Part shown: one piece after another, positions 1 to 8,509 of the stretch
Layout: every line of letters begins with the position of its first letter
How positions within the stretch are numbered: the first letter of the stretch is position 1
NCBI GenBank assembly: GCA_902826565.1
Contig: CADEFF010000003.1
Coordinates: 1-42,587, forward strand
DNA: 42,587 bases
Source: an uncultured Rhodospirillaceae bacterium
GTDB taxonomy: Bacteria > Pseudomonadota > Alphaproteobacteria > Dongiales > Dongiaceae
Direction: 5' to 3'
The notes under the pieces: generated by a model
The model's input: the letters and a program-made list of their open reading frames with translations, nothing else
What the model was told of the DNA's origin: nothing
Databases searched by the model: none
Made by a program: the position numbers and the translations under genes

Positions 1-174
1 GAACACGAACTTCGCGTCTTCCGCAAGCGCGTTGCCGCCGAGCGCGCCGCCCGGCAGATAGGCCTTCGCGATGTCGAATTCAGACTGTTCGAGCGTGGAA
101 AGCCGGCCGTGACGCCCGAGCGTCGCGGGTGCCGGCCGGGCCGCGAGCGCGGCGCTGTCGCCTTGAGCGGTCAT
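1..174 (-). CDS. Class III aminotransferase (aspartate aminotransferase family), N-terminal fragment cut by window edge
   Basis: Only the first 58 codons are in the window; the gene runs off the left edge. The start is an ATG at 174 inside an ATGA overlap with the stop of the GntR gene, so the two are translationally coupled. The segment AKAYLPGGALGGN about 40 residues in resembles the conserved N-terminal stretch of PLP-dependent class III aminotransferases of the glutamate-1-semialdehyde / aspartate aminotransferase family. The PLP lysine lies outside the window, so the family call rests on this short match and on the context of amine and aldehyde catabolism. It would be expected to move an amino group between an amine or amino acid and a keto acid in the cytoplasm. 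Confidence 0.55.
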   Translation of the reverse strand, partial: MTAQGDSAALAARPAPATLGRHGRLSTLEQSEFDIAKAYLPGGALGGNALAEDAKFVF

Positions 175-890
175 CGGTTGCGATCTCCTTCGATCGGCTG
201 AACGGCCTGGGCGCCGTTCTTCATCTCGGCATCGAGCGCGCCGCCGACGGCTTCCCAGGACCGCCGCAAGAGCTTCTCGGTCAAGGCCCGCGCCTTGGCG
301 GGGTCGCCGCCCGCGATCGCGCCGATCACATCACGATTCCCGGCGAGCGAGATTTCCAGCAACTGCGGCGCGCGCGAATAGGCGAGATAGCGATAGCGCT
401 GCGCCTGCTTGCCGATGCTGCTGAGCAGCCGGCGGAGCGTCGGGTTGTCGGCGGCGTCGTGAATGGCGTCGGTCAGGCGGACATTGGCCCGGAAATAGGC
501 GCGCACATCGCGCGCGCCGAACGCCTGCTCCATCTCGCCCATCACGGCGCGAAGCACCTTCACATGATCGGGCTTGCGGCTGTTGGCGGCCTGTTCGGCA
601 GCAAGACCTTCCAGCGCCACGCGGCAGGAATAGACGGAGTCGAGGTCGGCCCGGCCGATGGGCGCCACCCAGATGCCGCGCCGCGCCTCGCGCACGACCA
701 GCCCATCCTGCTCCAGCAGGCGAAGGGCCTCGCGCACCGGCGACCGGCTGATGCCGAAGCGCTGCGCGACCTCTTCCTCGACGAGCCGGGTTTCGGGCGC
801 GAGCTGCCCATAGAGGATTTCCTCCTCGAGGGCCCGGGCGAGTTCTTTGGCGAGCAGGTCCGGCAGGCGGAAGGGGATGGTTGCGTTCAT
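171..890 (-). CDS. GntR family transcriptional regulator, FCD (FadR) subfamily
   Basis: 239 residues, the usual length for the FadR/FCD group. Residues about 10-75 form the winged helix-turn-helix, with the diagnostic helix GISRSPVREALRLLEQDGL. Residues about 80-220 form the helical FCD ligand-binding domain, where DAIHDAA supplies a likely metal or ligand-binding Asp/His pair. It sits head-to-head with an aldehyde dehydrogenase gene and shares an ATGA overlap with the downstream aminotransferase, so it probably controls the flanking amine/aldehyde genes in response to a small carboxylate. The palindrome TGTATACA lies directly upstream of its start and is a candidate autoregulatory operator. 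Family call is secure; the effector is unknown. Confidence 0.9.
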   Translation of the reverse strand: MNATIPFRLPDLLAKELARALEEEILYGQLAPETRLVEEEVAQRFGISRSPVREALRLLEQDGLVVREARRGIWVAPIGRADLDSVYSCRVALEGLAAEQAANSRKPDHVKVLRAVMGEMEQAFGARDVRAYFRANVRLTDAIHDAADNPTLRRLLSSIGKQAQRYRYLAYSRAPQLLEISLAGNRDVIGAIAGGDPAKARALTEKLLRRSWEAVGGALDAEMKNGAQAVQPIEGDRNR

Positions 891-894
891 GGAA

Positions 895-924
895 TGTGTA
901 TTGTATACAGAACCCAGAATACTG
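895..924. promoter_or_regulatory. Candidate GntR operator in divergent promoter
   Basis: The perfect 8-base palindrome TGTATACA (902-909) starts 12 bases upstream of the GntR ATG. It is followed by the near-palindrome CAGAATACTG (915-924). Both lie in a short AT-rich patch in a 127-base divergent gap. FCD-type GntR proteins bind short palindromes of this kind in their own promoters, so joint control of the regulator and the aldehyde dehydrogenase is the simplest reading. No footprint or conserved alignment supports it yet. Confidence 0.45.
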
Positions 925-1017
925 CAAGATTGAAATCACGGCGCGTGAAATTGCGGCGCGGGAGACACCCGGATGGGCTGAGCCGCCGACAGCATCGGCG
1001 GAGGGAGAGTGCGCGCG

Positions 1018-2457
1018 ATGACGAAAGTGAAGGGCTACTGGCAGAACTATATCGACGGCCGCTGGGCGGATGCGGCCGGCGGCAAGCGCCTCGCCGTCGA
1101 GAACCCGGCGACCGGCAAGCCGCTGGCGGAGATTGCCGCCGCAGGCGCGGCCGATGTCGATGCCGCAGTCGCCGCGGCCCGCCGCGCCTTCGCGACGCGC
1201 GCGATCTACGAGATGACACCGACCCAGCGCGGCCAGCTCCTGCTCCGCATCGCGAACGAGCTGCGCAAGCTATCCGATGAGATCGCGCCGGTCTCGACGC
1301 TCGACAACGGCAAGAACCTCGATTTCTCCAAGGGCGAGATCGAGGATGCGGCGCGCTATTTCGAGTACTACGCCGGCCTCGCCGACAAGCTCCATGGCCG
1401 TTCGATCCCGCTCGGGGACGGTTTCGCCGATTTCACCCAGTGGGTTCCCTACGGCGTCTCGGCGCAGGTCATTCCCTGGAACTTCCCGCTCGAGCTCTGC
1501 GCGCGCTCGGCCGCGCCAGCACTCGCCGGCGGCAATGCGGTGGTGCTGAAGACGCCGGAGCTTTCGCCGCTCGCCTCGACCTATCTCGCCACGGCCTGCG
1601 AGCGGGCCGGCCTGCCGAAGGGCTGGCTCAACATCATCTGCGGCTACGGCAACGAGGCGGGCGACGCCCTCACCTCCCACCCCGGCGTCGACCACATCGT
1701 CTTCACGGGCTCGGTCGCGACGGGCCAGAAGATCCTGCATCGCGCGGCGGAGAAGATCGTGCCCTGCGTGATGGAGCTCGGCGGCAAGTCGGCCGGCATC
1801 GTCTTCGCCGATGCCGATCTCGACGAGACGGCGAAGAGCGCCGCGATCGGCATCTATGCCAATGCCGGCCAGGTCTGCTCGGCGGGCTCGCGCCTCATCG
1901 TGCAGCGCAAGGTGCATGATGCGCTGGTGGAGAAGCTCGTCGGCGTCGTCAAGGGCTGGACGCAAGGGGCCGGCATCGACGGCCATTTCCTCACGCCGCT
2001 GATCTCCGGCCCGCAGCTCGACAAGATCGAGGGCTATTGCCGCTCGGGCATCCAGGCCGGCGCCACGGCGGTGATCGGCGGCAAGCGCGCCGAGCGCGAG
2101 GGACATTTCATGCAGCCGACCATCTTCACCGGCGTCAAGGGCGACATGCTGATCGGCCGCGACGAGGTGTTCGGCCCGGTCCTGTCGGTGATGAGCTTCG
2201 ACGAGCCGGAGGAGGCGCTTGCCATCGCCAACGGCACCGACTACGGGCTCGCGGCCGGCGTCTATACGCGCGACCTGCGCAAGGCGCATTGGGCGGCGGA
2301 CCGGCTCGAGGCGGGCACGATCTTCGTCAACAAATGGTTCGCCGGCGGGAACGACGTGCCGTTCGGCGGGATGAAGCGTTCGGGCTTCGGCCGCGAGAAG
2401 GGCGTCGAGGCGCTCTACAACTACGTGCAGACGCGGAACATCGCGATCAAATATTGA
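1018..2457 (+). CDS. NAD(P)-dependent aldehyde dehydrogenase
   Basis: 479 residues, full length for the ALDH superfamily. Visible landmarks are IPWNFPLEL with the catalytic Asn155, MELGGKSAG with the general base Glu253, and NAGQVCSAGSRL with the nucleophile Cys287. A GTG nine bases upstream (1009) is in frame, but the GGGAG ribosome site (1003-1007) is correctly spaced only for the ATG at 1018. A 7-bp hairpin (983-1001) abuts that site. The enzyme oxidises an aldehyde to a carboxylate in the cytoplasm. It lies 23 bases before the TMADH-like flavoprotein, so it probably oxidises an aldehyde released by oxidative deamination or dealkylation. It resembles betaine-aldehyde and semialdehyde dehydrogenases, but the substrate cannot be fixed from sequence. 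Confidence 0.92.
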   Translation: MTKVKGYWQNYIDGRWADAAGGKRLAVENPATGKPLAEIAAAGAADVDAAVAAARRAFATRAIYEMTPTQRGQLLLRIANELRKLSDEIAPVSTLDNGKNLDFSKGEIEDAARYFEYYAGLADKLHGRSIPLGDGFADFTQWVPYGVSAQVIPWNFPLELCARSAAPALAGGNAVVLKTPELSPLASTYLATACERAGLPKGWLNIICGYGNEAGDALTSHPGVDHIVFTGSVATGQKILHRAAEKIVPCVMELGGKSAGIVFADADLDETAKSAAIGIYANAGQVCSAGSRLIVQRKVHDALVEKLVGVVKGWTQGAGIDGHFLTPLISGPQLDKIEGYCRSGIQAGATAVIGGKRAEREGHFMQPTIFTGVKGDMLIGRDEVFGPVLSVMSFDEPEEALAIANGTDYGLAAGVYTRDLRKAHWAADRLEAGTIFVNKWFAGGNDVPFGGMKRSGFGREKGVEALYNYVQTRNIAIKY

Positions 2458-2480
2458 TCGCGGGCCCGGAAGCGCGCCCA

Positions 2481-4571
2481 ATGGACGACAGCCGCCGCGA
2501 TCCGAAGAAGTCCATGGCCCGCGATCCACGCCACGACATCCTGTTCGAGCCGATCCGCCTCGGCCCGGTCACGCTGAAGAACCGGTTCTACCAGGTGCCG
2601 CATTGCAACGGCCTCGGCTCCATCCTGCCGCGCGGCCATGCGACGATGCGCGAGATGAAGGCGGAAGGCGGCTGGGCCGCCGTCTGCACCGAGATCATGT
2701 CGATCCATCCGAGCTCGGATTCCTGGCCCTTCGCCCAGACGAAGCTGTGGGACGACCATGACGTGAAGTCGCTCGCGATCCTGACCGAGGCCGCCCACCG
2801 CCATGGCGCGCTCGCAGGCGCGGAACTGGCTCATGGCGGCTTCGCAGTCGCCAACCGCTACACGCGCGAGGTGCCGATCGCCCCCTCGCCCATCCCCACC
2901 CGCCGCGATCCGTTGCAAGCCCGCGCCATGGATCGCGAGGATATCCGGAACTACCGGCGCTGGCACCGGCAGGCGGCGCTGCGCGCGTGGGAGGCGGGGT
3001 TCGACATCGTCTATGTCTATGCCGCGGACGATCTCGAGCTGCTGCAGTTCTTCCTTTCGCGCCGCCGCAATCACCGCACCGACGAATATGGCGGCAGCCT
3101 CGAGAACCGCGTGCGGCTGCTGCGCGAGGTGATCGAGGACACCAAGGATGCGGTCGGCGAGCATTGCGCCGTCGCGGTGCGCTTCACCATCGACGAGCTC
3201 TCCGGCGAGGACGGCATCCGCGCCCATGTCGAAGGACGCGAGATCATCGAGATGCTGGCGGAGCTGCCGGACGTCTGGGACATCAAGGTCAGCCCCTGGG
3301 CGGACGACTCGCTGACCTCTCGCTTCGGCGAGGAAGGCTTCCAGGAGCCCTTCAACGCCGTGGTGAAGACGCTCACCACCAAGCCGGTGATCGGCGTCGG
3401 GCGCTTTACCTCGCCCGACACGATGGTGTCGCAGATCCGCCGCGGCGTGCTCGACATCATCGGCGCGGCGCGGCCTTCGATCGCCGATCCCTTCCTGCCG
3501 AAGAAGATCGAGGAGGGCCGACCGGAAGACATCCGGGAATGCATCGGCTGCAATGTCTGCGTCTCGGGCTACACCTCGGGCGCCATCATCCGCTGCACCC
3601 AGAATCCGACCATGGGCGAGGAATGGCGCCGCGGCTGGCATCCCGAGCGCATGCAGCCGGCGAAATCCGACGCGCAGCTCCTCATCGTGGGCGGCGGCCC
3701 CGCGGGGCTCGAATGCGCGCTCTCCCTGGGGCGCCGTGGCTACCGCGTGCGGCTGGCCGAGGCCCGGCGCGAGCTCGGCGGTCGCGTCACCCTCGAAAGC
3801 CGCCTCTCCGGCCTCGCCACCTGGGCGCGGGTGCGCGACCATCGGCTGCAGCAGATCGGGAAGCTCGACAATGTCGAGCTCTTCCCGGAAAGCCCGCTCA
3901 GCGCCGGTGAAATCCTCGAGATGGGCGTGCCGCATATCGTGCTCGCGACGGGCGCGCGCTGGCGCCGCGACGGCTTCGGCCGCAGGAACCACAAGGCGAT
4001 CCCGGGCCATGAGCGCCCGCATGTGCTGACGCCGGACGACATCATGGCCGGCACCGAACCCGCAGGTCCGGTGCTGATCTTCGACGATGACGATTTCTAT
4101 CTGGGCGGCGTGCTGGCCGAGCATCTGCGTCGCAAGGGACACGAAGTCGCGCTCGTGACGCCGGCGGCGCTGGTCTCCGGCTGGACCGCGTTCACCCTCG
4201 AGCAGGAAAAGATCCAGACGCGGCTGCTGGAGCTCGGCGTCGAGATCGTCGCCAACCAGAACCTCGCGCGCATCGGCGCGGAGGGCGTGGAGCTCGCCTG
4301 CGTCTTCACCGAGCGCCGCACGCAGCGCGCCGCGCGCTCGGTCGTCATGGTGACGGCGCGCCTGCCGGAGGAGAGCCTCTATAACGATCTCGCGGGCGAC
4401 CCGGCGCGATTGAGGGCCGCCGACATCGGGAGCGTCGATCGGATCGGCGATTGCTACGGGCCCGGCATGATCGCCCACGCCGTCTATAGCGGCCACCGCT
4501 TCGCCCGCGAGTTCGAGGAGCCCGACGCCGGCGACCTCGGCTTCCTCACCGAGCCGGTGATGCTGGGTTAG
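2481..4571 (+). CDS. Trimethylamine/dimethylamine dehydrogenase-like iron-sulfur flavoprotein
   Basis: 696 residues, close to trimethylamine dehydrogenase (about 729). Residues 1-350 are an Old Yellow Enzyme-type barrel. NRFYQVPHC places Cys42 at the position that forms the covalent 6-S-cysteinyl-FMN. CIGCNVC plus a later Cys (354, 357, 360, 372) are the 4Fe-4S ligands, followed by the family sequence GEEWRRGWHPE. From about 390, LLIVGGGPAGLE begins the ADP/FAD-like domains. By remembered alignment the substrate bowl differs: Tyr60 to Ile72, Trp355 to Tyr364, His172 to Asp183, with Trp273 and Asp276 retained. It probably oxidatively dealkylates or deaminates an amine and passes electrons to an ETF. 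ATG 2514 is an alternative start. Its stop is 6 bases from the convergent M19 gene. Confidence 0.88.
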   Translation: MDDSRRDPKKSMARDPRHDILFEPIRLGPVTLKNRFYQVPHCNGLGSILPRGHATMREMKAEGGWAAVCTEIMSIHPSSDSWPFAQTKLWDDHDVKSLAILTEAAHRHGALAGAELAHGGFAVANRYTREVPIAPSPIPTRRDPLQARAMDREDIRNYRRWHRQAALRAWEAGFDIVYVYAADDLELLQFFLSRRRNHRTDEYGGSLENRVRLLREVIEDTKDAVGEHCAVAVRFTIDELSGEDGIRAHVEGREIIEMLAELPDVWDIKVSPWADDSLTSRFGEEGFQEPFNAVVKTLTTKPVIGVGRFTSPDTMVSQIRRGVLDIIGAARPSIADPFLPKKIEEGRPEDIRECIGCNVCVSGYTSGAIIRCTQNPTMGEEWRRGWHPERMQPAKSDAQLLIVGGGPAGLECALSLGRRGYRVRLAEARRELGGRVTLESRLSGLATWARVRDHRLQQIGKLDNVELFPESPLSAGEILEMGVPHIVLATGARWRRDGFGRRNHKAIPGHERPHVLTPDDIMAGTEPAGPVLIFDDDDFYLGGVLAEHLRRKGHEVALVTPAALVSGWTAFTLEQEKIQTRLLELGVEIVANQNLARIGAEGVELACVFTERRTQRAARSVVMVTARLPEESLYNDLAGDPARLRAADIGSVDRIGDCYGPGMIAHAVYSGHRFAREFEEPDAGDLGFLTEPVMLG

Positions 4572-4577
4572 GGCGGC

Positions 4578-5597
4578 CTACCCGCCCCAGATCTTCGCAA
4601 GCGCGCGGAGGAAATTGCCGCCGAGCAGCTCGCGGACGTCGTGCTCCTTCCAGCCGCGCTTCAGCAGCGCTTCGGTGATCTTCACCAGCTCGACATGGCT
4701 CTTCACCTCGGCGATGTAGCGGCCACGGATGTCGTTGCCGAAGGCCCGGGCATAGTCGGCGATGGCGGCGGGGAACCGGTTGAGGGTCATCTCGGTGATG
4801 TGCTTCACCTTGCCGAGGTCGCTGACCGCCGGCAGGTCGGTGCCGATGCCGACATGGGCGATGCCGACGAGCCCTGCGATATAGTCGAGATGCTTCAGGA
4901 AATCGTCGATCGAGGGCGGCCGCTTCGCGTCGCCGCTCCAGCACATCGGTCCGTAGATGCTGCAACCGATCACGCCGCCGGTGGCGGCCGTCGCCTTCAG
5001 CACCGCGTCGCCCTTGTTGCGGAGCGCCTTGCTGACCGCGCGCGCATTGGCATGGGTGAGCAGCACCGGCTGGCGGCTCGCCTCGGCCGCCTCGCGCGCC
5101 GTGCGCTCGCCGACATGGCTGAGGTCGAGCGCGATCCCGAGCTCGTTCATCCGCGCGATCGCCATGCGTCCGAGGCCGCTCAAGCCGCCGTCCTCCGGCT
5201 CGAGACAGCCATCGCCGAGGAAATTCCGGCGATTGTAGGTGAGCTGCATGATCCGCAGACCGAGCCGATGGAAGAATGCGAGGCGTTCGAGCTTGTCGCC
5301 GATCGGCCGCATGTTCTGCCAGCCCATGATGACGCCGACCTTGCCGGCCGCCCGCGCGCGATGCAGGTCGGCGACCTTCTCGATCAGCATCCATTCGCTG
5401 TCCGGCGCCTGGAAGCGCGCAAGCCAGCCGGCCACCTGATCGGCGGTTTCCTCGAAATCCGCCTCAAAGTGGCTGACCGTCAGGTTGACGGCATCGACAT
5501 GCGCGGCCTTGAGGCTGGACGCATCGCCGTCGCTGTAGAAGACGAGACCGTCGAGGATCGTGGCGTCGCGCTGCAGCTCGGCCGCGGAAAGGGTCAT
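4578..5597 (-). CDS. Membrane dipeptidase homologue (peptidase family M19)
   Basis: 339 residues, matching family M19 (renal dipeptidase fold). DLSH (His161) and LLTHAN (His182) match two metal-binding histidines, and GIGTDLP matches the C-terminal substrate-side motif. The N-terminal DGHxD metal motif is replaced by DGLVF (residues 16-20), and the usual bridging glutamate region reads MGWQN, so the binuclear zinc site looks incomplete. The start was placed at 5597 because it forms an ATGA overlap with the upstream LLM gene; a longer reading lacks homology. M19 homologues occur beside OYE-like demethylases in choline/dimethylglycine loci of pseudomonads, which makes a role in breakdown of a small N-substituted amino compound plausible. 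Cytoplasmic; no signal peptide is seen. Confidence 0.85.
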   Translation of the reverse strand: MTLSAAELQRDATILDGLVFYSDGDASSLKAAHVDAVNLTVSHFEADFEETADQVAGWLARFQAPDSEWMLIEKVADLHRARAAGKVGVIMGWQNMRPIGDKLERLAFFHRLGLRIMQLTYNRRNFLGDGCLEPEDGGLSGLGRMAIARMNELGIALDLSHVGERTAREAAEASRQPVLLTHANARAVSKALRNKGDAVLKATAATGGVIGCSIYGPMCWSGDAKRPPSIDDFLKHLDYIAGLVGIAHVGIGTDLPAVSDLGKVKHITEMTLNRFPAAIADYARAFGNDIRGRYIAEVKSHVELVKITEALLKRGWKEHDVRELLGGNFLRALAKIWGG

Positions 5598-6634
5598 CCC
5601 ACGACCAGCTTCGGCCGATCGGTCTTGAGGCGCGGCATGATGTGCTTGGCCAGCCGCTCCATCGAGCCCATCACATCCTTGTGGTCGGCGCCGAAATTCA
5701 TGTTCAGCACCACCTCGTCCGTGCCGAGATCGGCGAAATATTTGAGCTTCTCGTAGCATTCCTCGGCCGTGCCGATGACCACGCGCTCGGCGAAGGTCTC
5801 GATCGGGAGATCGATCGGGTTCGGCTGGATGTCGCCGCCCTTGATGTCGCCGGAAGTGGTGAAGGCATTCTGGAACCGCTGCTGCGCCGTGTAGCAGAGG
5901 CGGATCTTCTCCTCGGCGTCCTTCCTGTCGGACGCGACATAGCAGAAGAGGAGCATGGCAAGCTTGCGCGAGAACTTGGCGCCGCCCTCCTGCCGCGCCT
6001 TGTCGAAGGCCTCGGCCTGCAGCTCGGGCCCGCGCTCCGTGGTGCGGAGCGGCATGACCATCACGTGATAGCCGTTCTTCGCCGAGTGATAGATGGCGGG
6101 CGGCGTCACGCAGGCGATCCAGATCGGCGGATAGGGCTGCTGCAGCGGCCGCGGCAGGACGGTGAGCGCCGGGAACTTGTAGAACTTGCTGTCCCAGGTG
6201 ACCTCCTCCTCGGTCAGCAGCTTCTTCAGCAGCGCGAGGCTGTCCTCGAACTTCTCGCGGCCCTCATCGACGGTGATGCCGAAGCGGTCGAACTCGTAGA
6301 GGAACGCACCGCGGCCGACGCCGACCTCGAGCCGGCCTTCGGTAAGGCAGTCGGTGAGCGCGATCTCGCCGGCGAGGCGCCGCACGTCATAGAAGGGCAG
6401 CACCAGCACGGCGGTGACGAGCGGGATGCGCTTCGTCTCGCCCGCGACGCGCGCTGCGGTGATCAGCGGATGCGGATGAACGAGATAGTTGAGGAAGTGA
6501 TGCTCGGGGATGTGCAGCGACGAGAACCCGAGATCCTCGGCATGCTTCGCCTCCGTCAGCATCTCGCGATACATATGGACGGCATGCACTTTCATGTTGT
6601 GCCAGTGCGCCGGCAGGTAGAACCCGAAATCCAT
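5594..6634 (-). CDS. LLM-class flavin-dependent oxidoreductase (bacterial luciferase-like)
   Basis: 346 residues, typical for the luciferase-like monooxygenase superfamily. The N-terminal FGFYLPAHWHN, then HIPEHHFLNY, then GRLEVGVGRGAF and PIWIACVTPP follow the barrel order of this family, which binds reduced FMN or F420. Two starts are possible six bases apart; the AGAGG site is spaced 8 bases from ATG 6634 but only 2 from ATG 6640, so 6634 is preferred. It is the first gene of a two-gene unit and overlaps the M19 gene by ATGA. It likely performs an oxygen-dependent C-N or C-S cleavage or hydroxylation in the same catabolic route. The substrate is unknown. Confidence 0.87.
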   Translation of the reverse strand: MDFGFYLPAHWHNMKVHAVHMYREMLTEAKHAEDLGFSSLHIPEHHFLNYLVHPHPLITAARVAGETKRIPLVTAVLVLPFYDVRRLAGEIALTDCLTEGRLEVGVGRGAFLYEFDRFGITVDEGREKFEDSLALLKKLLTEEEVTWDSKFYKFPALTVLPRPLQQPYPPIWIACVTPPAIYHSAKNGYHVMVMPLRTTERGPELQAEAFDKARQEGGAKFSRKLAMLLFCYVASDRKDAEEKIRLCYTAQQRFQNAFTTSGDIKGGDIQPNPIDLPIETFAERVVIGTAEECYEKLKYFADLGTDEVVLNMNFGADHKDVMGSMERLAKHIMPRLKTDRPKLVVG

Positions 6635-6640
6635 CGTCAT

Positions 6641-6951
6641 GACCTCTGTCGAAACCGATCGTGGCGGCAGCTCAGCCGGCGCACCGAATGGGTCGGACGA
6701 TAGACAAACGCCGAAACTCCCGCCAGCGCGGGATTGTCCTACGTCGCCTGTCGTACATCATCCGATCTTCCGTAGTCGGATCAATGACCTGGACGGAAAC
6801 AGGCGGATTTTTCGCAGCCTCGTTCCCGAGGGAAAAAGACCAGGCTCGGACAGTCCCTGTCGACGCAGAGGCGGCCCGATTCGACGGCCCTTCGCGCAAA
6901 CCCGGTCCGGTTGCGAAGCCGCCGCGCCTGTCCGCTGCGCGCGAACTCGCC
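6641..6951. other. Non-coding gap with promoter side of LLM unit and a hairpin
   Basis: No convincing gene is present in these 311 bases. The left end must carry the minus-strand promoter of the LLM/M19 unit. An inverted repeat TCCGA/TCGGA spans 6761-6780. An imperfect hairpin (6890-6918, CTTCGC with GCGAAG plus a small bulge) lies just after the upstream SDR gene and may help terminate it, although no T tract follows. Confidence 0.5.
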
Positions 6952-7689
6952 TCAGTTCATCACCGCGCCGCCATTGACGCCGATGGTCTGTCCGGTGACG
7001 TAGGTAGAGCCCGGCCCGGCAAGCCAGACGACCGCGGGCCCGATCTCCTCGGGCCGGCCGACGCGCCCGAGCGGCATCGAATTCTCCAGCCGGCGAAGCT
7101 CGGGCGACATGCCGGCAAGCCCGAGCATCGGCGTATCGACTGGGCCGGGCGCGATGGCGTTGACCAGGATATCCGGCGCGAACTCGCGCGCCCAGGAGCG
7201 GGTGAAGGTGACGACGCCGCCCTTGGTGGCGGCATAGACCGAGTTTCCGGCCCGGCCGAGGAAGGCGAGCTCGGAGGCGATGTTGATCACCCGGCCGCCG
7301 CGGCCGGCGGTGCGCATCGCCCGGATCGATTCGCGAGCCATCAGGAACACGCCGCGCAGATTGACCGCAACCGTCCGTTCGAACTCCTCGACCGAAACCT
7401 CGAGCAGCGGCCGCTCGATCATGATCGCCGCATTGTTGACGAGGATGTCGAGGCCGCCCAGTCCCTTCGCCGTCTCGGCGACCAGACGCGCGGCATCGTT
7501 TTCCCGGGTGACGTCGCCGGCGAGCGCGAGAGTGCGGCCGCGGCAGGCGGCGGCTGCAGCCGTCGGCGCCTCGAGATCGGCAAGCGCGACCGACGCGCCG
7601 GCCGCAGACAGCGCCGCCGCGATGGCGCTGCCGATCCCGCCCGCCGCGCCCGTGACCAGCGCGACGCGGCCGGAAAGCGAATCGCTCAT
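6952..7689 (-). CDS. Short-chain dehydrogenase/reductase (SDR, FabG-like)
   Basis: 245 residues, classical SDR length. TGAAGGIGSA near the start is the dinucleotide-binding glycine motif, LVNNAA is the NNAG-type motif, and NIASE plus YAATK supply the catalytic Ser, Tyr and Lys. The C-terminal VTGQTIGVNGG is the common FabG-like ending. The start at 7689 overlaps the stop of the preceding SDR gene by ATGA, so the two are co-translated. It should interconvert a hydroxyl and a keto group with NAD(P)H in the cytoplasm. Its pairing with a second SDR and a solute-binding protein suggests stepwise oxidation of an imported hydroxylated compound. Confidence 0.92.
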   Translation of the reverse strand: MSDSLSGRVALVTGAAGGIGSAIAAALSAAGASVALADLEAPTAAAAACRGRTLALAGDVTRENDAARLVAETAKGLGGLDILVNNAAIMIERPLLEVSVEEFERTVAVNLRGVFLMARESIRAMRTAGRGGRVINIASELAFLGRAGNSVYAATKGGVVTFTRSWAREFAPDILVNAIAPGPVDTPMLGLAGMSPELRRLENSMPLGRVGRPEEIGPAVVWLAGPGSTYVTGQTIGVNGGAVMN

Positions 7690-8462
7690 GCCAGTAGTCC
7701 CCCTCGATCGATGACAATGCTTTGCCCGGTGATGTTCGCCGAAAGCGGCGATGCCAGGAAGAGATAGAGATTGACGATGTCGGCGGGCTCCAGCAGCCCG
7801 CCCATCGACTGCGCCGCCAGGACGGAGTCGATGACCGCCTGCTCCGTCGTGTCGTGAAGCGCCGCCATGGTACTGGCCGAGCGCAGCGCCGCTTCGGTGC
7901 GGATCCAGCCGGGGCAGACCGCATTGACGCGGATGCCCGAGCGCCCGAGCTCCTTGGCGAGCGTGCGGGTGAGGCCGATCACCGCGTGTTTCGAGGCGAC
8001 ATAGGCGGCGAACTCCGCTTCGGCGGACCGGCCCCAGAGCGAGCTCGTATTGACGATGCGCCCGCCGTCGGCCATCTGCCGCACGGCGTGGCGGGTGACG
8101 AGGAAGGTGCCGGTCACGTTGATGTCGACGATGCGGCGGAAGTTGGCGAGCACCTCGGGGCTCTCGTCGCGGATCGGCGTCAGCAGCTCGAGCCCGGCAT
8201 TGTTGATGAGCACGTCGAGCGGCCCGATCTGCGCCATCACCGAACCGAGCCTCGCTTCGTCCGTGATGTCGCAACGCCAGGCCTTCACCGGCCGGGCGGC
8301 GATGTCGGAGAGGGTCGCGGCGACCGCCTCGATGCCTACGTCCTCGGCCAGCACATGCAGATGTGCGCCGGCCGCAGCGAAGCCGCGCGCCAGGGCTTCC
8401 CCGATCCCACGGCTGGCGCCGGTCACCAGGACGCGCGCGCCGGCAAGGCCAAAATCGGTCAT
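7686..8462 (-). CDS. Short-chain dehydrogenase/reductase (SDR)
   Basis: 258 residues. TGASRGIGEA is the coenzyme-binding motif, LINNAGLE the structural NNAG motif, and NTSSLWG with YVASK the catalytic Ser-Tyr-Lys set. ITGQSIVIDRGG closes the domain. It is distinct from its neighbour: it carries a longer insert before the C-terminus, about residues 195-225, containing a run of small residues and AVIDSVL. It begins 47 bases after the solute-binding protein stop and ends in an ATGA overlap with the next SDR, making it the middle gene of a three-gene minus-strand operon. The substrate is unknown; a sugar, polyol or hydroxy acid is as likely as any. Confidence 0.92.
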   Translation of the reverse strand: MTDFGLAGARVLVTGASRGIGEALARGFAAAGAHLHVLAEDVGIEAVAATLSDIAARPVKAWRCDITDEARLGSVMAQIGPLDVLINNAGLELLTPIRDESPEVLANFRRIVDINVTGTFLVTRHAVRQMADGGRIVNTSSLWGRSAEAEFAAYVASKHAVIGLTRTLAKELGRSGIRVNAVCPGWIRTEAALRSASTMAALHDTTEQAVIDSVLAAQSMGGLLEPADIVNLYLFLASPLSANITGQSIVIDRGGLLA

Positions 8463-8509
8463 CGTTGCTCCTGTCTTCGGGCGGGGGCCTGAATCGGACC
8501 TGCGGCAGT

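Noticed and set aside
2421-4496. Long minus-strand open frame opposite the TMADH-like gene
   Set aside because: Antisense shadow; plus strand carries the Fe-S and flavin motifs.
6672-6899. Minus-strand 75-codon open frame in the gap before the LLM gene
   Set aside because: No ribosome site or recognisable pattern; the other frames are equally open there.
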